Positions 44,231 to 52,678 of a stretch of DNA of 64,000 nucleotides are shown here, in pieces. This DNA comes from a bacterium. Its GTDB lineage: Bacteria > Patescibacteriota > Microgenomatia > UBA1406 > GWC2-37-13. Below the pieces are notes generated by a model. That model saw nothing but the letters and a program-made list of their open reading frames with translations. It searched no databases and had not been told where the DNA came from. The DNA is taken from contig JAKBEU010000001.1 of assembly GCA_021833625.1 (NCBI GenBank), positions 463,783 through 527,782 of the forward strand. The letters run 5' to 3'. The position numbers and the translations under genes were made by a program. The first letter of the stretch is position 1. Every line of letters starts with the position of its first letter.

Positions 44231-45403
44231 CTATTTTCTCAATGCATCAAGCCCGGGAAGTGTTCCTTTTCCGATAAGGTCGAGTGTTGCCCCTCCACCT
44301 GTTGAAATATGCGTTATTTTGACGCTTTCCGGGTGCCCCTTTATTACAGACAGAGTATCTCCCCCTCCAACAACGGAAATGGCCCTGTCGTTGGCAACAA
44401 TCGCATGAAAAATAGCAAGACTTCCCACTGCAAATTGAGGATTTTCAAAATAACCCACAGGTCCGTTCCAAATAATGGTTTTTGCTTTCGCGATAATCGT
44501 GGCAAATAATTTTTCCGTTTCAGGGCCTATGTCAAGAGTTTCGTCTGTCGGCAAAACTTCCTCTATTTTCTTCACAACCGGAGCGGACGTTTCATCCGTT
44601 TGGGATCCTATTCGACGGTCAATAGGTAATATTAATTTATCGGGTCTAAGATCAAGGAGCCGCTTTGCTTCGGGGATATAGTCGTTCTCGATAAATCCTT
44701 TTCCTACCTCAAACCCCTTTGCTTTAAGAAAATTATTAGTCATCGCGCCTCCGATTAATACAAAGTCCGCCAAATCCATGAGTTTTTCGATAAGCCCGAT
44801 TTTTGAAGATATTTTTGCGCCGGCAATAATCGCAACAACGGGCCGCTCTGGAGCATCGATAGCTTTTTTTATCATCTCAACCTCGCGCTTCAGCAAAAGT
44901 CCTCCATAAGACGGAAGATATGCGGCAACCCCGACAACCGAGGCGTGCGCCCTGTGCACGCTTCCGAACGCATCGCTTACAAATACGTCCGCAAGAGATG
45001 CAAGTTCCTGCGAAAAAACGGGGTCATTTTTCTTTTCTCCCGCGTAGAAACGCGTATTTTCAAGAAGGTAAATTTCTTTTTCTGTCTGTTTAGCAAACAG
45101 ATCTTTCTGTGTCTCAAAATCATCAATAAGCACTATTTTGTAGTCCGGCATCATCTCCTGCAGTCTGTCTGCAACGGGTTTCATCGAAAAGGCCATATCC
45201 CGTCCTTTTGGTTTCCCCAAATGGGACATGAGGATGAGTCTGTTACCCTCACCAAGAAGAAGCTTAACGCTGGGAAGAGAGTTTTTTATCCGTATATCGT
45301 CATTTATTGATCCATCTTTTTCGAATGAGACGTTGTAGTCGACCCGCATCAGAACCCGTTTGTTTTTAATTTCAATTTGATCAATATAAATAATGTCCGA
45401 CAT
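44231..45403 (-). CDS. pgk: Phosphoglycerate kinase
   Basis: 390 residues. RVDYNVSF (usual RVDLNVP), LMSHLGKPKGR, ENTRFYAGE, GGAKISSKIG, IWNGPVGYFE and the nucleotide end GGGATLDLIGKGTLPGL are all present. It makes ATP from 1,3-bisphosphoglycerate in lower glycolysis. gap and fba lie on the same strand 1.4-3.7 kb upstream, separated by the oppositely oriented folC. No triosephosphate isomerase fusion. Confidence 0.95.
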   Translation of the reverse strand: MSDIIYIDQIEIKNKRVLMRVDYNVSFEKDGSINDDIRIKNSLPSVKLLLGEGNRLILMSHLGKPKGRDMAFSMKPVADRLQEMMPDYKIVLIDDFETQKDLFAKQTEKEIYLLENTRFYAGEKKNDPVFSQELASLADVFVSDAFGSVHRAHASVVGVAAYLPSYGGLLLKREVEMIKKAIDAPERPVVAIIAGAKISSKIGLIEKLMDLADFVLIGGAMTNNFLKAKGFEVGKGFIENDYIPEAKRLLDLRPDKLILPIDRRIGSQTDETSAPVVKKIEEVLPTDETLDIGPETEKLFATIIAKAKTIIWNGPVGYFENPQFAVGSLAIFHAIVANDRAISVVGGGDTLSVIKGHPESVKITHISTGGGATLDLIGKGTLPGLDALRK

Positions 45404-45461
45404 AGATAAAGAACGGTGGAATTTCTAATTTTCGGCTTGACGCGGTTACTTTACTATAGAT

Positions 45462-45467
45462 TATAAT
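45462..45467 (+). promoter_or_regulatory. -10 element of folC
   Basis: TATAAT ends 9 bases before the ATA codon at 45477, the proposed start. TTGACG lies 19 bp upstream of the hexamer. Confidence 0.45.
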
Positions 45468-45476
45468 ATTAATTCT

Positions 45477-46808
45477 ATAATTACCACATACTCCCAATTT
45501 TTAAGCGGTCTTAACACTCTTATCCCCAAGACGCCTTCCGATGTAGCACAGGGAAGTGTCGGGTTGGAACGATGCAGATACTTGCTTAAACTTCTGGGGA
45601 ACCCTCAGGAAAAAGTCAGAGTTATCCATCTTGCAGGAACATCCGGAAAAGGGTCGACGGCTTATTTTATCTCTTCCCTTCTTATCGTCCACGGATTTAA
45701 AGTGGGACTTCATTTTAAACCCCATGTTTTTGATATCAGGGAACGGTTCCAAATCAACAACACGCTTCTTTCAAAAGAAAAAACCACTCTCTATGCGGAC
45801 AAAGTGTTTGAAGCAATTGAAAAGGTGAAAGAAACACAGTTCGGGTCTCCTACCTATTTTGAAACGCTCGTTGCTATTGCCTACTACGCTTTTTTTAAGG
45901 AAAATGTCGACTTTGCCGTTATAGAAACAGGTCTTGGAGGGCTTTATGACGGGACAAACATTGTTAAAAATCCCTCAAAGATTGCGGTGATAACACGCCT
46001 TGGAATTGACCACACGGCGGTACTTGGCAAAACAAAAGCGGAAATTGCCTATCAGAAGGCAAAAATAATCCACTCCAAAAACACCGTCATTTCCCTATTT
46101 CAGGAGCCCGTACAGCGAAGAGTAATTGATGCGGTTGCAAAAGAAGAAAAAACCTCCGTTCTGTACGTAAAAAAGAGAACGCACTATTCTTTAAACAAAA
46201 AGGAATCGGCTCACTTTTCGTATCACTATCGGGACCTTATTCTTCACAACGTGTATCTCAATGCGCCCGGTGCGTTCCAAATAGAAAATGCCGCCCTTGC
46301 CCTCACTGTGTTGCAGGTCCTTAGTAAAAAATATACATTTTCACTTTCCCAAACGGCAATAGTCCATATGTTAGGAACCATTCAAATTGCTGGAAGATAC
46401 CAACGACTTACCCATAAGAACATTAATCTTGTCCTCGATGGAGCTCATAATGCACAAAAAATGAAGGCATTTCTTTCAGGGCTTTCATATGATTACCCAC
46501 ATAAAAAATTTGTGTTCCTTGTCGCATTTAAAAAGGGGAAAAACAGCGTGTCGATGATGGAACAAATGAGTAAATACGCGAAAGAGATAGTCATCACAAC
46601 ATTCGAACCGAGCAAACAGGATATGTACGATTTTGCACAACCCCCTTCTCTTGTCCTTCAGCAGACAAAACAGAATAAATCAGTCACTCTCACCGTAAAA
46701 GAAACACCAAAGTTAGCACTTCAATATGTCCTAACAAAAAAAGAGATAGTTGTTGTTACGGGGTCACTTTATCTTGTCTCCCAGATACTTTCACTTCTCC
46801 GTTTATAG
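45477..46808 (+). CDS. folC: Folylpolyglutamate/dihydrofolate synthase (Mur ligase family), apparent ATA start
   Basis: 443 residues if started at ATA 45477. ATP-binding loop HLAGTSGKGSTA, ETGLGGLYDGTNI, TRLGIDHTAVLG, a central-domain NAALAL and C-terminal GRYQRL, LDGAHNAQK. It adds glutamate to folates. The only ATG/GTG/TTG upstream of the P-loop in frame is TTG 45564, but this would remove the conserved family N-terminus: the frame runs open before it and reads I-T-T-Y-S-Q-F...G-S-V-G-L-E-R, aligning with the MFTAYQD...GLGRM start of Bacillus FolC. Candidate starts are ATA 45477 or ATT 45480. A base error (ATG to ATA) is possible. The 3' end overlaps gap by 6 bp. Confidence 0.82.
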   Translation: MITTYSQFLSGLNTLIPKTPSDVAQGSVGLERCRYLLKLLGNPQEKVRVIHLAGTSGKGSTAYFISSLLIVHGFKVGLHFKPHVFDIRERFQINNTLLSKEKTTLYADKVFEAIEKVKETQFGSPTYFETLVAIAYYAFFKENVDFAVIETGLGGLYDGTNIVKNPSKIAVITRLGIDHTAVLGKTKAEIAYQKAKIIHSKNTVISLFQEPVQRRVIDAVAKEEKTSVLYVKKRTHYSLNKKESAHFSYHYRDLILHNVYLNAPGAFQIENAALALTVLQVLSKKYTFSLSQTAIVHMLGTIQIAGRYQRLTHKNINLVLDGAHNAQKMKAFLSGLSYDYPHKKFVFLVAFKKGKNSVSMMEQMSKYAKEIVITTFEPSKQDMYDFAQPPSLVLQQTKQNKSVTLTVKETPKLALQYVLTKKEIVVVTGSLYLVSQILSLLRL

Positions 46809-47813
46809 ATATTCACTTACTTTTTTTACCAGGTCAACGATACGACATGAATATCCCCATTCATTGTCATACCATCCGAATATTTTGACGAGTTTTCCGT
46901 TCATTACCTTTGTATAGCTCGCATCAAAAATACATGAATGAGTGTCTCCGATAAAGTCGGATGAAACAAGAGGGGCGGTTTCATATCCCAAAATATCCTT
47001 CATTGCGCCTTGTGCATATTTTTTAAATGCCGCATTTATTTCATCAGCAGTCACGTCTTTTTTCATAACCGCAGAAATGTCGGTAAAAGATACTGTTGGC
47101 ACCGGGACACGGACCGACATGCCGTCAAGCTTACCCTTAAGACTCGGGATAACTTTTCCGACAGCCTTTGCGGCTCCTGTTGTTGAAGGACCTATGTTGA
47201 GGGCTGCAGCACGGGATCTGTCGGGCTTTTTATTAGATTCATCAACAAGACTCTGCGTTGCAGTATATGCATGTACCGTCGTGAGGTAACCCATTTCAAC
47301 ACCAAACTCCTCCTGGAGAACCTTGAACATGGGGGCAGCACAGTTTGTGGTGCAGGAAGCATTCGAAATTATCTGCTCGTTTTTCCAATCAACTGCTTCG
47401 TCATTTACTCCCAATACGACATGCGTCGTTTCATCTTTTGCCGGCGCGGTAAGAAGAACTTTCTTTACTGAACCCTTAATGTGCTTTATGAGATCTTCTT
47501 TCTTGGTAAACGCTCCTGTTGCGTCAATAACTACTTCCGCTCCGTATTTATCCCAGGGAATTTCGGCAATATCCGCAATCATAGTTGTCGGAATTTCGTA
47601 TCCGTCAACGACAATGGAATTTTCTTTTGCCTCAACTTTTTTGTCGAATTTTCGATATACCGAATCGTACTGAAGCAAATATGCGAGCATGTCAGGAGGG
47701 GTTTTCCGTGTGTTAATTGCGACAATCTCAAATGCACCGCTGTCGAGAGCGATACGTGTAACAGCTCGTCCAATCCTTCCGAAGCCATTTAAGCCCACTT
47801 TGACTTTCTTCAT
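46803..47813 (-). CDS. gap: Glyceraldehyde-3-phosphate dehydrogenase
   Basis: 336 residues. NAD(P)-binding NGFGRIGRAV; catalytic SNASCTTNC; phosphate sites NIGPSTTGAAKAVGKVIP; WYDNEWGYSCR at the C-terminus. In NAD-specific enzymes the second beta strand ends in an Asp (VAIND); here it is VAINTRK, so Asp is Thr followed by Arg, a change that favours NADP use in related enzymes. It lies 64 bp downstream of fba. An A/G-rich stretch (ggagtagggggg on the minus strand) lies in that gap. Confidence 0.95.
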   Translation of the reverse strand: MKKVKVGLNGFGRIGRAVTRIALDSGAFEIVAINTRKTPPDMLAYLLQYDSVYRKFDKKVEAKENSIVVDGYEIPTTMIADIAEIPWDKYGAEVVIDATGAFTKKEDLIKHIKGSVKKVLLTAPAKDETTHVVLGVNDEAVDWKNEQIISNASCTTNCAAPMFKVLQEEFGVEMGYLTTVHAYTATQSLVDESNKKPDRSRAAALNIGPSTTGAAKAVGKVIPSLKGKLDGMSVRVPVPTVSFTDISAVMKKDVTADEINAAFKKYAQGAMKDILGYETAPLVSSDFIGDTHSCIFDASYTKVMNGKLVKIFGWYDNEWGYSCRIVDLVKKVSEYL

Positions 47814-47877
47814 ATGTGCGAATGAATAATTATTAATTCCCCCCTACTCCCTTTATCCTAATATCACCTTTTCCAGA

Positions 47878-49155
47878 TTATACATATTTTTTTATCATCT
47901 TATCCGTATTTTCAAGATGAAGCTGGCTGAATAATTCCCGAAGTTCCTTTTCGAGTCCTTGAAGAATCGGTTTTTTCTCCTCATCCGACAGCTGCCAGAG
48001 TACTTTTTTAAAAGGTTTATTAGCTTTCTTTCTCGTTACGTATAAAAACTGTTCATGCGTTTGCCCTTCTTTTTTCTCGCTTGCACAGTTTGCGTCAAGC
48101 CACGTACCCATTTCCCTTTTTAACTGCTCCGGCATCGCGCTATACATAATGTTTTGGAACCCCGTTGCAAGGTGTACTTCTATTGCTTTCGACTCTACAA
48201 ACTTATGGAAAAACTCAACGGGAACGGTTGATGCACCGTGCTGTACCGGCCCTCCCATTCCATATTTTTCCCTCGCCGATTTTCCGATACCCGTGTGCAC
48301 ATCAAAATCTATTGCAACCGCTTGCATTGACCCGTCTTTCAGCATAATTCCCCCGTGACTTGTCCCCGTCTGAACGCTTATCTTGGATAAATGAGGAATG
48401 GTTCCTTTGTAGTATTTTTCCTTTATAAGGGGGAAAAGCGCGAATTGGGAAGTAAGATCTGATATAAAAAGCTGCATAAAAGCCTCAAATTCTTCAACGG
48501 TGCTGTTTTTTCCTCCGATATGCCCTATTTCAGCTCCCACGGAGACGGTTACATCACTTGGCTCAATCGAACGAACATAGGCAGTAAGAGCCGCCGTCAT
48601 TTCCGCATTATTTTTCTGCTGTTCGTTAAGGGATGTTTTTCCCAAGTCAACAAGAGTTGATGCGTCAATATCAATATTGTAAAACCCTGCGTCAATTGCG
48701 CTTTTTATAAAGGACTTGAGTGTTTCAAGTTGTCCTTGTGGATCTTCCTGAAACTTTGGTGCCGAAAACTGCGTGTGATCAGCCTGAATAAATACCGGAC
48801 CCTTCCACTGTTCGGAAACGGCGGCGGCAAGAACGCTTGTTGCATATTCGTCGTGTGTCTGGTCGGTATAACCGACTTCTCCGCGTGCAATTTCAAAGAT
48901 AAATGGACCGATATGAAGCTCTTTCGCTAAACGGAACACAAGTCGCGCAAAGTCATATGTCATGTTTCGTATGTTAATTGCGGGAACGGAAAATCCTCCC
49001 AATTCTCCTTTTCCAAATCCCAAATAAAGAGTATGGATTGATGCAGGATAAATGCCTGCTCGTGCGGCAAGCTCTCGAATTTTAATCCGTGATTTTTTTT
49101 GATTTTCCGGATTTCCAAAGACCGAAACGTTGACGAGAGAGTTTATGTTTTCCAT
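47878..49155 (-). CDS. fba: Class II fructose-bisphosphate aldolase family protein
   Basis: 425 residues from ATG 49155, fixed by TATAAT 6 bases upstream (an in-frame ATG at 49248 lies beyond the promoter). Zinc and phosphate motifs: IQADHTQF, DIDASTLVD, GAEIGHIGG, VQTGTSHGG, FDVHTGIGK and VQHGASTVP. It is longer than usual class II enzymes (about 300-360), with an N-terminal 50-residue extension and a helical C-terminal extension. Fructose-1,6-bisphosphate cleavage is likely, since gap follows in the same unit; tagatose-type substrates cannot be excluded. Confidence 0.85.
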   Translation of the reverse strand: MENINSLVNVSVFGNPENQKKSRIKIRELAARAGIYPASIHTLYLGFGKGELGGFSVPAINIRNMTYDFARLVFRLAKELHIGPFIFEIARGEVGYTDQTHDEYATSVLAAAVSEQWKGPVFIQADHTQFSAPKFQEDPQGQLETLKSFIKSAIDAGFYNIDIDASTLVDLGKTSLNEQQKNNAEMTAALTAYVRSIEPSDVTVSVGAEIGHIGGKNSTVEEFEAFMQLFISDLTSQFALFPLIKEKYYKGTIPHLSKISVQTGTSHGGIMLKDGSMQAVAIDFDVHTGIGKSAREKYGMGGPVQHGASTVPVEFFHKFVESKAIEVHLATGFQNIMYSAMPEQLKREMGTWLDANCASEKKEGQTHEQFLYVTRKKANKPFKKVLWQLSDEEKKPILQGLEKELRELFSQLHLENTDKMIKKYV

Positions 49156-49197
49156 AATATGATTATACTGATAATATATATCATTATACTTACCCGG

Positions 49198-49206
49198 TGC
49201 TATAAT
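49198..49206 (+). promoter_or_regulatory. Extended -10 promoter of the HIT protein gene
   Basis: TG-C-TATAAT (hexamer 49201-49206), 8 bases before ATG 49215. The fba minus-strand TATAAT (49167-49162) lies 34 bp away, so the spacer holds two divergent leaderless promoters. Confidence 0.5.
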
Positions 49207-49214
49207 TTCCCAAT

Positions 49215-49619
49215 ATGGACATGGACTGCATTTTCTGTAGAATAGCAAACAAACAGCTCCCTAGCTATACGGTGTATGAAGACGATACAACGCTCGCGTT
49301 CCTTGATATTTTTCCGTTCGTCAAAGGACATACTCTTGTTATCCCAAAAAAACATTTTCGGTGGGTTTGGGATATGCAGAGCGAGGACTACCATCACCTG
49401 ATGGTATCAGTAAAAAAGGTTGCCGGTCTTTTAAAAAAATCGTTTCAGACGGACTATGTTCAGATTCTCGTGATGGGACAGCAGATTTCTCATGCCCACG
49501 TACATCTTCTCCCTCGCACAAAAGAGGATGGCCTGCCCGAGATGGTAAATTCACCCATTGCCACTCTCTCAAAAGAAGAGATGTTATCCATTCAAAATAG
49601 GATTAGAAACTCGTCGTAA
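49215..49619 (+). CDS. HIT family protein (histidine triad nucleotide hydrolase)
   Basis: 134 residues. CIFCRI zinc pair at the N-terminus, EDDTTLAFLDIFPFVKGHTL, IPKKHF, and the histidine triad HAHVHLLPR near the C-terminus with the catalytic middle His. It should hydrolyse nucleoside phosphoramidates or dinucleotides. Its 3' end overlaps the convergent minor-pilin-like gene by 17 bp. Confidence 0.92.
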   Translation: MDMDCIFCRIANKQLPSYTVYEDDTTLAFLDIFPFVKGHTLVIPKKHFRWVWDMQSEDYHHLMVSVKKVAGLLKKSFQTDYVQILVMGQQISHAHVHLLPRTKEDGLPEMVNSPIATLSKEEMLSIQNRIRNSS

Positions 49620-50385
49620 GAAAGTTTGACGGGATTTGGGGATATGACTGAAACATCTGCACTTTTTTTGTCACTCCGGTTTGGGTTTTTGCCTCGGACA
49701 CTACCGTCTTTCCCTGAAGAGGAAGGGCGCTCCCACCCGCGTCTTCAAACGCTATTCTCGTCTGGGAATTCAATGCGCGTGCAATAATCAGTATCCCATC
49801 CGTTATTCCAATTGGGCCGGATGACTTATATTGGAATTTTATATCGTCAAATGTTGTCACGCCGGTAATAGAGTTTGATGGGACATTTTTGAGAGATGGA
49901 GCCGCACAGGATCCGTATATTATCCTCTGGAAAGAATAGTCCGACTTAACAACGGTCAACTCAACGACCGGACAACCTGTTTCCGATACGAAAAACATGT
50001 TTAAATTCCCCGTCCACTTGGTAAGCGGAGCACCAAGCGGATAGCTTGTCAGATAGAACGTAAATTGCTCGTCTTTTTGAATAAGGGGTGTTACAAAATA
50101 CTTGTTTGTCACGGTGGTGACCTGTGCATTTCCCGTTATTCCCTGAGAATTGAATTCCCCGAGTGACGCGATTCCGACATTTCCCGACCCCTGTTTTAAG
50201 GCTGCCTCAATACCGGCCTGCGCTGCAGCGAGGGCCTGTTGAGAATCTTCTTCCAGTTTGGTATTTTGTGATTCCCGTGTCGAGTTAAAGGCAACCGTCA
50301 TAACAACAGTAAGAACAGTTGCAACTAGCATTATTGCAATCAAAAGCACTTGTCCTTTTTTCTTATTGTGTTTGTTTCCAATCAT
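49603..50385 (-). CDS. Pilus-assembly-like secreted protein (PilX/PilV-type N-terminus)
   Basis: 260 residues. N-terminus KKKGQVLLIAIMLVATVLTVVMTVAF is a hydrophobic helix like minor pilins of the PilX type, followed by QQALAAAQAGIEAALKQ, the helical 'AxxAAxAGxE' segment common to them. The rest is beta-rich. No Gly-Glu(+5) prepilin motif of the normal sort. Overlaps the upstream secreted gene by 23 bp, so both are translated from one transcript. Confidence 0.65.
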   Translation of the reverse strand: MIGNKHNKKKGQVLLIAIMLVATVLTVVMTVAFNSTRESQNTKLEEDSQQALAAAQAGIEAALKQGSGNVGIASLGEFNSQGITGNAQVTTVTNKYFVTPLIQKDEQFTFYLTSYPLGAPLTKWTGNLNMFFVSETGCPVVELTVVKSDYSFQRIIYGSCAAPSLKNVPSNSITGVTTFDDIKFQYKSSGPIGITDGILIIARALNSQTRIAFEDAGGSALPLQGKTVVSEAKTQTGVTKKVQMFQSYPQIPSNFLTTSF

Positions 50386-52609
50386 ACGTACTTACGGATA
50401 AATAAGGTAACAGGTCAACATACGACTTCATATTAAAGTCCACATAGAAAGAGGGTTGCCTCGGATTGCTTCTTTTTCTTTGAAGAACAATAACGTTTTG
50501 GGCAACAAGGTTTCCGCTTATTTTTAATTCATTAACAGAATCTCCTGTTTGAACCGTTCCGGCAATTAAAACTGCATTTATTTTTTTTACCGCGGGGTCG
50601 ATAACAATGGAGGGACTTACGAAAGCAACTGAAGCATTGGTTGGAGTAAAGTCGCTTGCAACAGTTATTACGTTTGCTCCTTTTGTGATGACAACAACGT
50701 TTCTATTGCTCAAAAGTGCAGCGGCCGTTGCATCAACTGTCACTGACGAGGGAATGATATATACTCCGTTTCCCGTTATTTCTGCTAAAGAAGCAATTGA
50801 AGTAAATCCTTTGCGCGCCTCCACATATTGAGTGTATTTTTCAAAATCAACATCGTTCATCTGTGCATACCCATTCGTATACACATTCGGCGAAGGAGCG
50901 TAAAGAGGATTTCCGCTTGCATCTTGAGCGTTTGCTCCCACATTCAGAAGCGATTGTTGGCTCACTACTCCTGCGCTTTTTATAGAAAAATTGTGAGTGC
51001 TCGCATCATCCGTTTCATCATATGGCTGAATGCTGAACGGAACGAAGTTGTTTCTTACTGATGTTAGGCGGTTAGTAAAAGACGCATTCGATACCTTAAA
51101 CCACCCCATCTGTCCCGTAGCGTCATAGGTAAAAAATAAGGGAATATTATCTTTCGTCTGCCCGGCAGTCAAGAGAAATGTCGAAGGTGTCCCCGTACAA
51201 CTTTCTCCGGATAGCCATCCGACACTTGAATATCCTGAATAAATTCCGCTCATCCCGATTGTTATGCTATTAGAAACACAGGCGTTGGCCGGAGTCTGGT
51301 TGTCAATAATAAAACTACAGGAATAAGTTGTGCTGTCTTTTGTACAGGCAGGAGTGACATAGGGAGGAATAGTCGCTTGCAATGTGAGGCTTGCGCTATT
51401 CACATTCATCACAGTACATACAGTGTTTGCCCCATCTATCACTTTTTCTTGATACCCCCCGGTTAATAGCCCATTTATATGAATAGCAGGATAGAGTGTC
51501 GGGGAAGGAATAATTATTGTAGTTGCCGGATTGTTCCAGTTGGATTGATTATTAAGAGCATCCCTTGATTGAACGTGCGTATATACTACCGTACCGCCGG
51601 GGTATGAAGTATTTGTTGTCTGAGAAAGATAGTTTCCCCATCCATTTATCGGAAAATCATTGCTTGGGAACGAATTATCTGAAGATGCTTGAGACCAATA
51701 GGGGGTAGACGGATCCATTCCTGCACAGCCAACATCACTCACACTGTTCCATGAATATTTTATTTTTGATTTTCCCTGACACGCGGGATCTTGAATAAAC
51801 TCAACCGTCGGAACCGGAACCGGCGGGGCGGTTGTATCGATGTTAATTGTTGTAGAAAAGACGTTGGAGCAGGTAGAAAGAAGTCCGTTGCTTGCACACA
51901 CCTTCAAAGAATGGACTCCGTTTGATAGTGTTATCGACCGGGTATAGGGACTTATTCCAGAGGGAATCCCTGAAACAATGGTTGTTGCCCCATCCATTAT
52001 CGAAAAGCTGTTACTAGCTGAAGAACACGCAAATCCCCATGCGCCATCACATCCTCCTGTTCCGAAAGTCCACACCACAGAAACAACACCGTCCGTCGTA
52101 CAGCTTCCTGAGCCGGCAGACGTAATTACCGGGGCCTGTGGTGCTTGGCTTACACAACATGCCTGGGTACCTGTTATGTTACAATCTGCAACGGGACTTG
52201 CACACTGTACCGTACAGTTATTCTGAGTACCACAAACACACGTTCTTGTTTGTGTTCCTGTTCCACATGTTACAGAACATGAGCCGTATCCGCTCCATGC
52301 GGCCGTACGGGTTGTTCCCGCTGGAGTACATGCATCAAGAGTGTTGCAGGGAGACGTCGTATCCCAACTATTGTCCTGAACACACGTTGCTCCCGTGCAG
52401 CTGTCGTATTTGATGCCACATGTATCGTTACCGGAATTACACAGAAGTCCACTATTACATCCATATTCCACACATCCTGTTTCTCCACATGCTTTTGCAG
52501 CATGAGAAGGACGAGGAAACAAGAACAGGACAACAAAAAAAATACCCAAAACAGATAAGTGAGATAATTTCACCCGTTGATGATAAAGTATGCGCATAAA
52601 GGTATCCAC
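50363..52609 (-). CDS. Secreted Cys-rich protein with thrombospondin type 1-like repeat
   Basis: 748 residues. Signal peptide (LSVLGIFFVVLFLFPRPSHA). Residues 30-150 are Cys-rich and contain AWSGYGSCSVTCGTGTQTRT, a good match to the TSP1 fold motif (WSxxxxCSxTCGxG). Ig/FN3-like sheets follow (SFSIMDGATTIVSGIPSG; TAPPVPVPTVEF), then a C-terminal part with a likely polyprotein-bactofilin-like beta solenoid (NVVVITKGANVITVASD). Start GTG 52609 has TTATAC six bases before it; ATG 52597 is an alternative. Adhesion or pilus-tip role is possible. Confidence 0.65.
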   Translation of the reverse strand: MDTFMRILYHQRVKLSHLSVLGIFFVVLFLFPRPSHAAKACGETGCVEYGCNSGLLCNSGNDTCGIKYDSCTGATCVQDNSWDTTSPCNTLDACTPAGTTRTAAWSGYGSCSVTCGTGTQTRTCVCGTQNNCTVQCASPVADCNITGTQACCVSQAPQAPVITSAGSGSCTTDGVVSVVWTFGTGGCDGAWGFACSSASNSFSIMDGATTIVSGIPSGISPYTRSITLSNGVHSLKVCASNGLLSTCSNVFSTTINIDTTAPPVPVPTVEFIQDPACQGKSKIKYSWNSVSDVGCAGMDPSTPYWSQASSDNSFPSNDFPINGWGNYLSQTTNTSYPGGTVVYTHVQSRDALNNQSNWNNPATTIIIPSPTLYPAIHINGLLTGGYQEKVIDGANTVCTVMNVNSASLTLQATIPPYVTPACTKDSTTYSCSFIIDNQTPANACVSNSITIGMSGIYSGYSSVGWLSGESCTGTPSTFLLTAGQTKDNIPLFFTYDATGQMGWFKVSNASFTNRLTSVRNNFVPFSIQPYDETDDASTHNFSIKSAGVVSQQSLLNVGANAQDASGNPLYAPSPNVYTNGYAQMNDVDFEKYTQYVEARKGFTSIASLAEITGNGVYIIPSSVTVDATAAALLSNRNVVVITKGANVITVASDFTPTNASVAFVSPSIVIDPAVKKINAVLIAGTVQTGDSVNELKISGNLVAQNVIVLQRKRSNPRQPSFYVDFNMKSYVDLLPYLSVSTYDWKQTQ

Positions 52610-52662
52610 TTATATGTATAACATATATTCTTATTCTTAACAAGAAATTCGTCTTCATTCCA

Positions 52663-52671
52663 TGCTATTAT
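52663..52671 (+). promoter_or_regulatory. Extended -10 promoter of third ligase-like gene
   Basis: TG-C-TATTAT (hexamer 52666-52671), 7 bases, ATG 52679. Confidence 0.5.
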
Positions 52672-52678
52672 CAAATTA

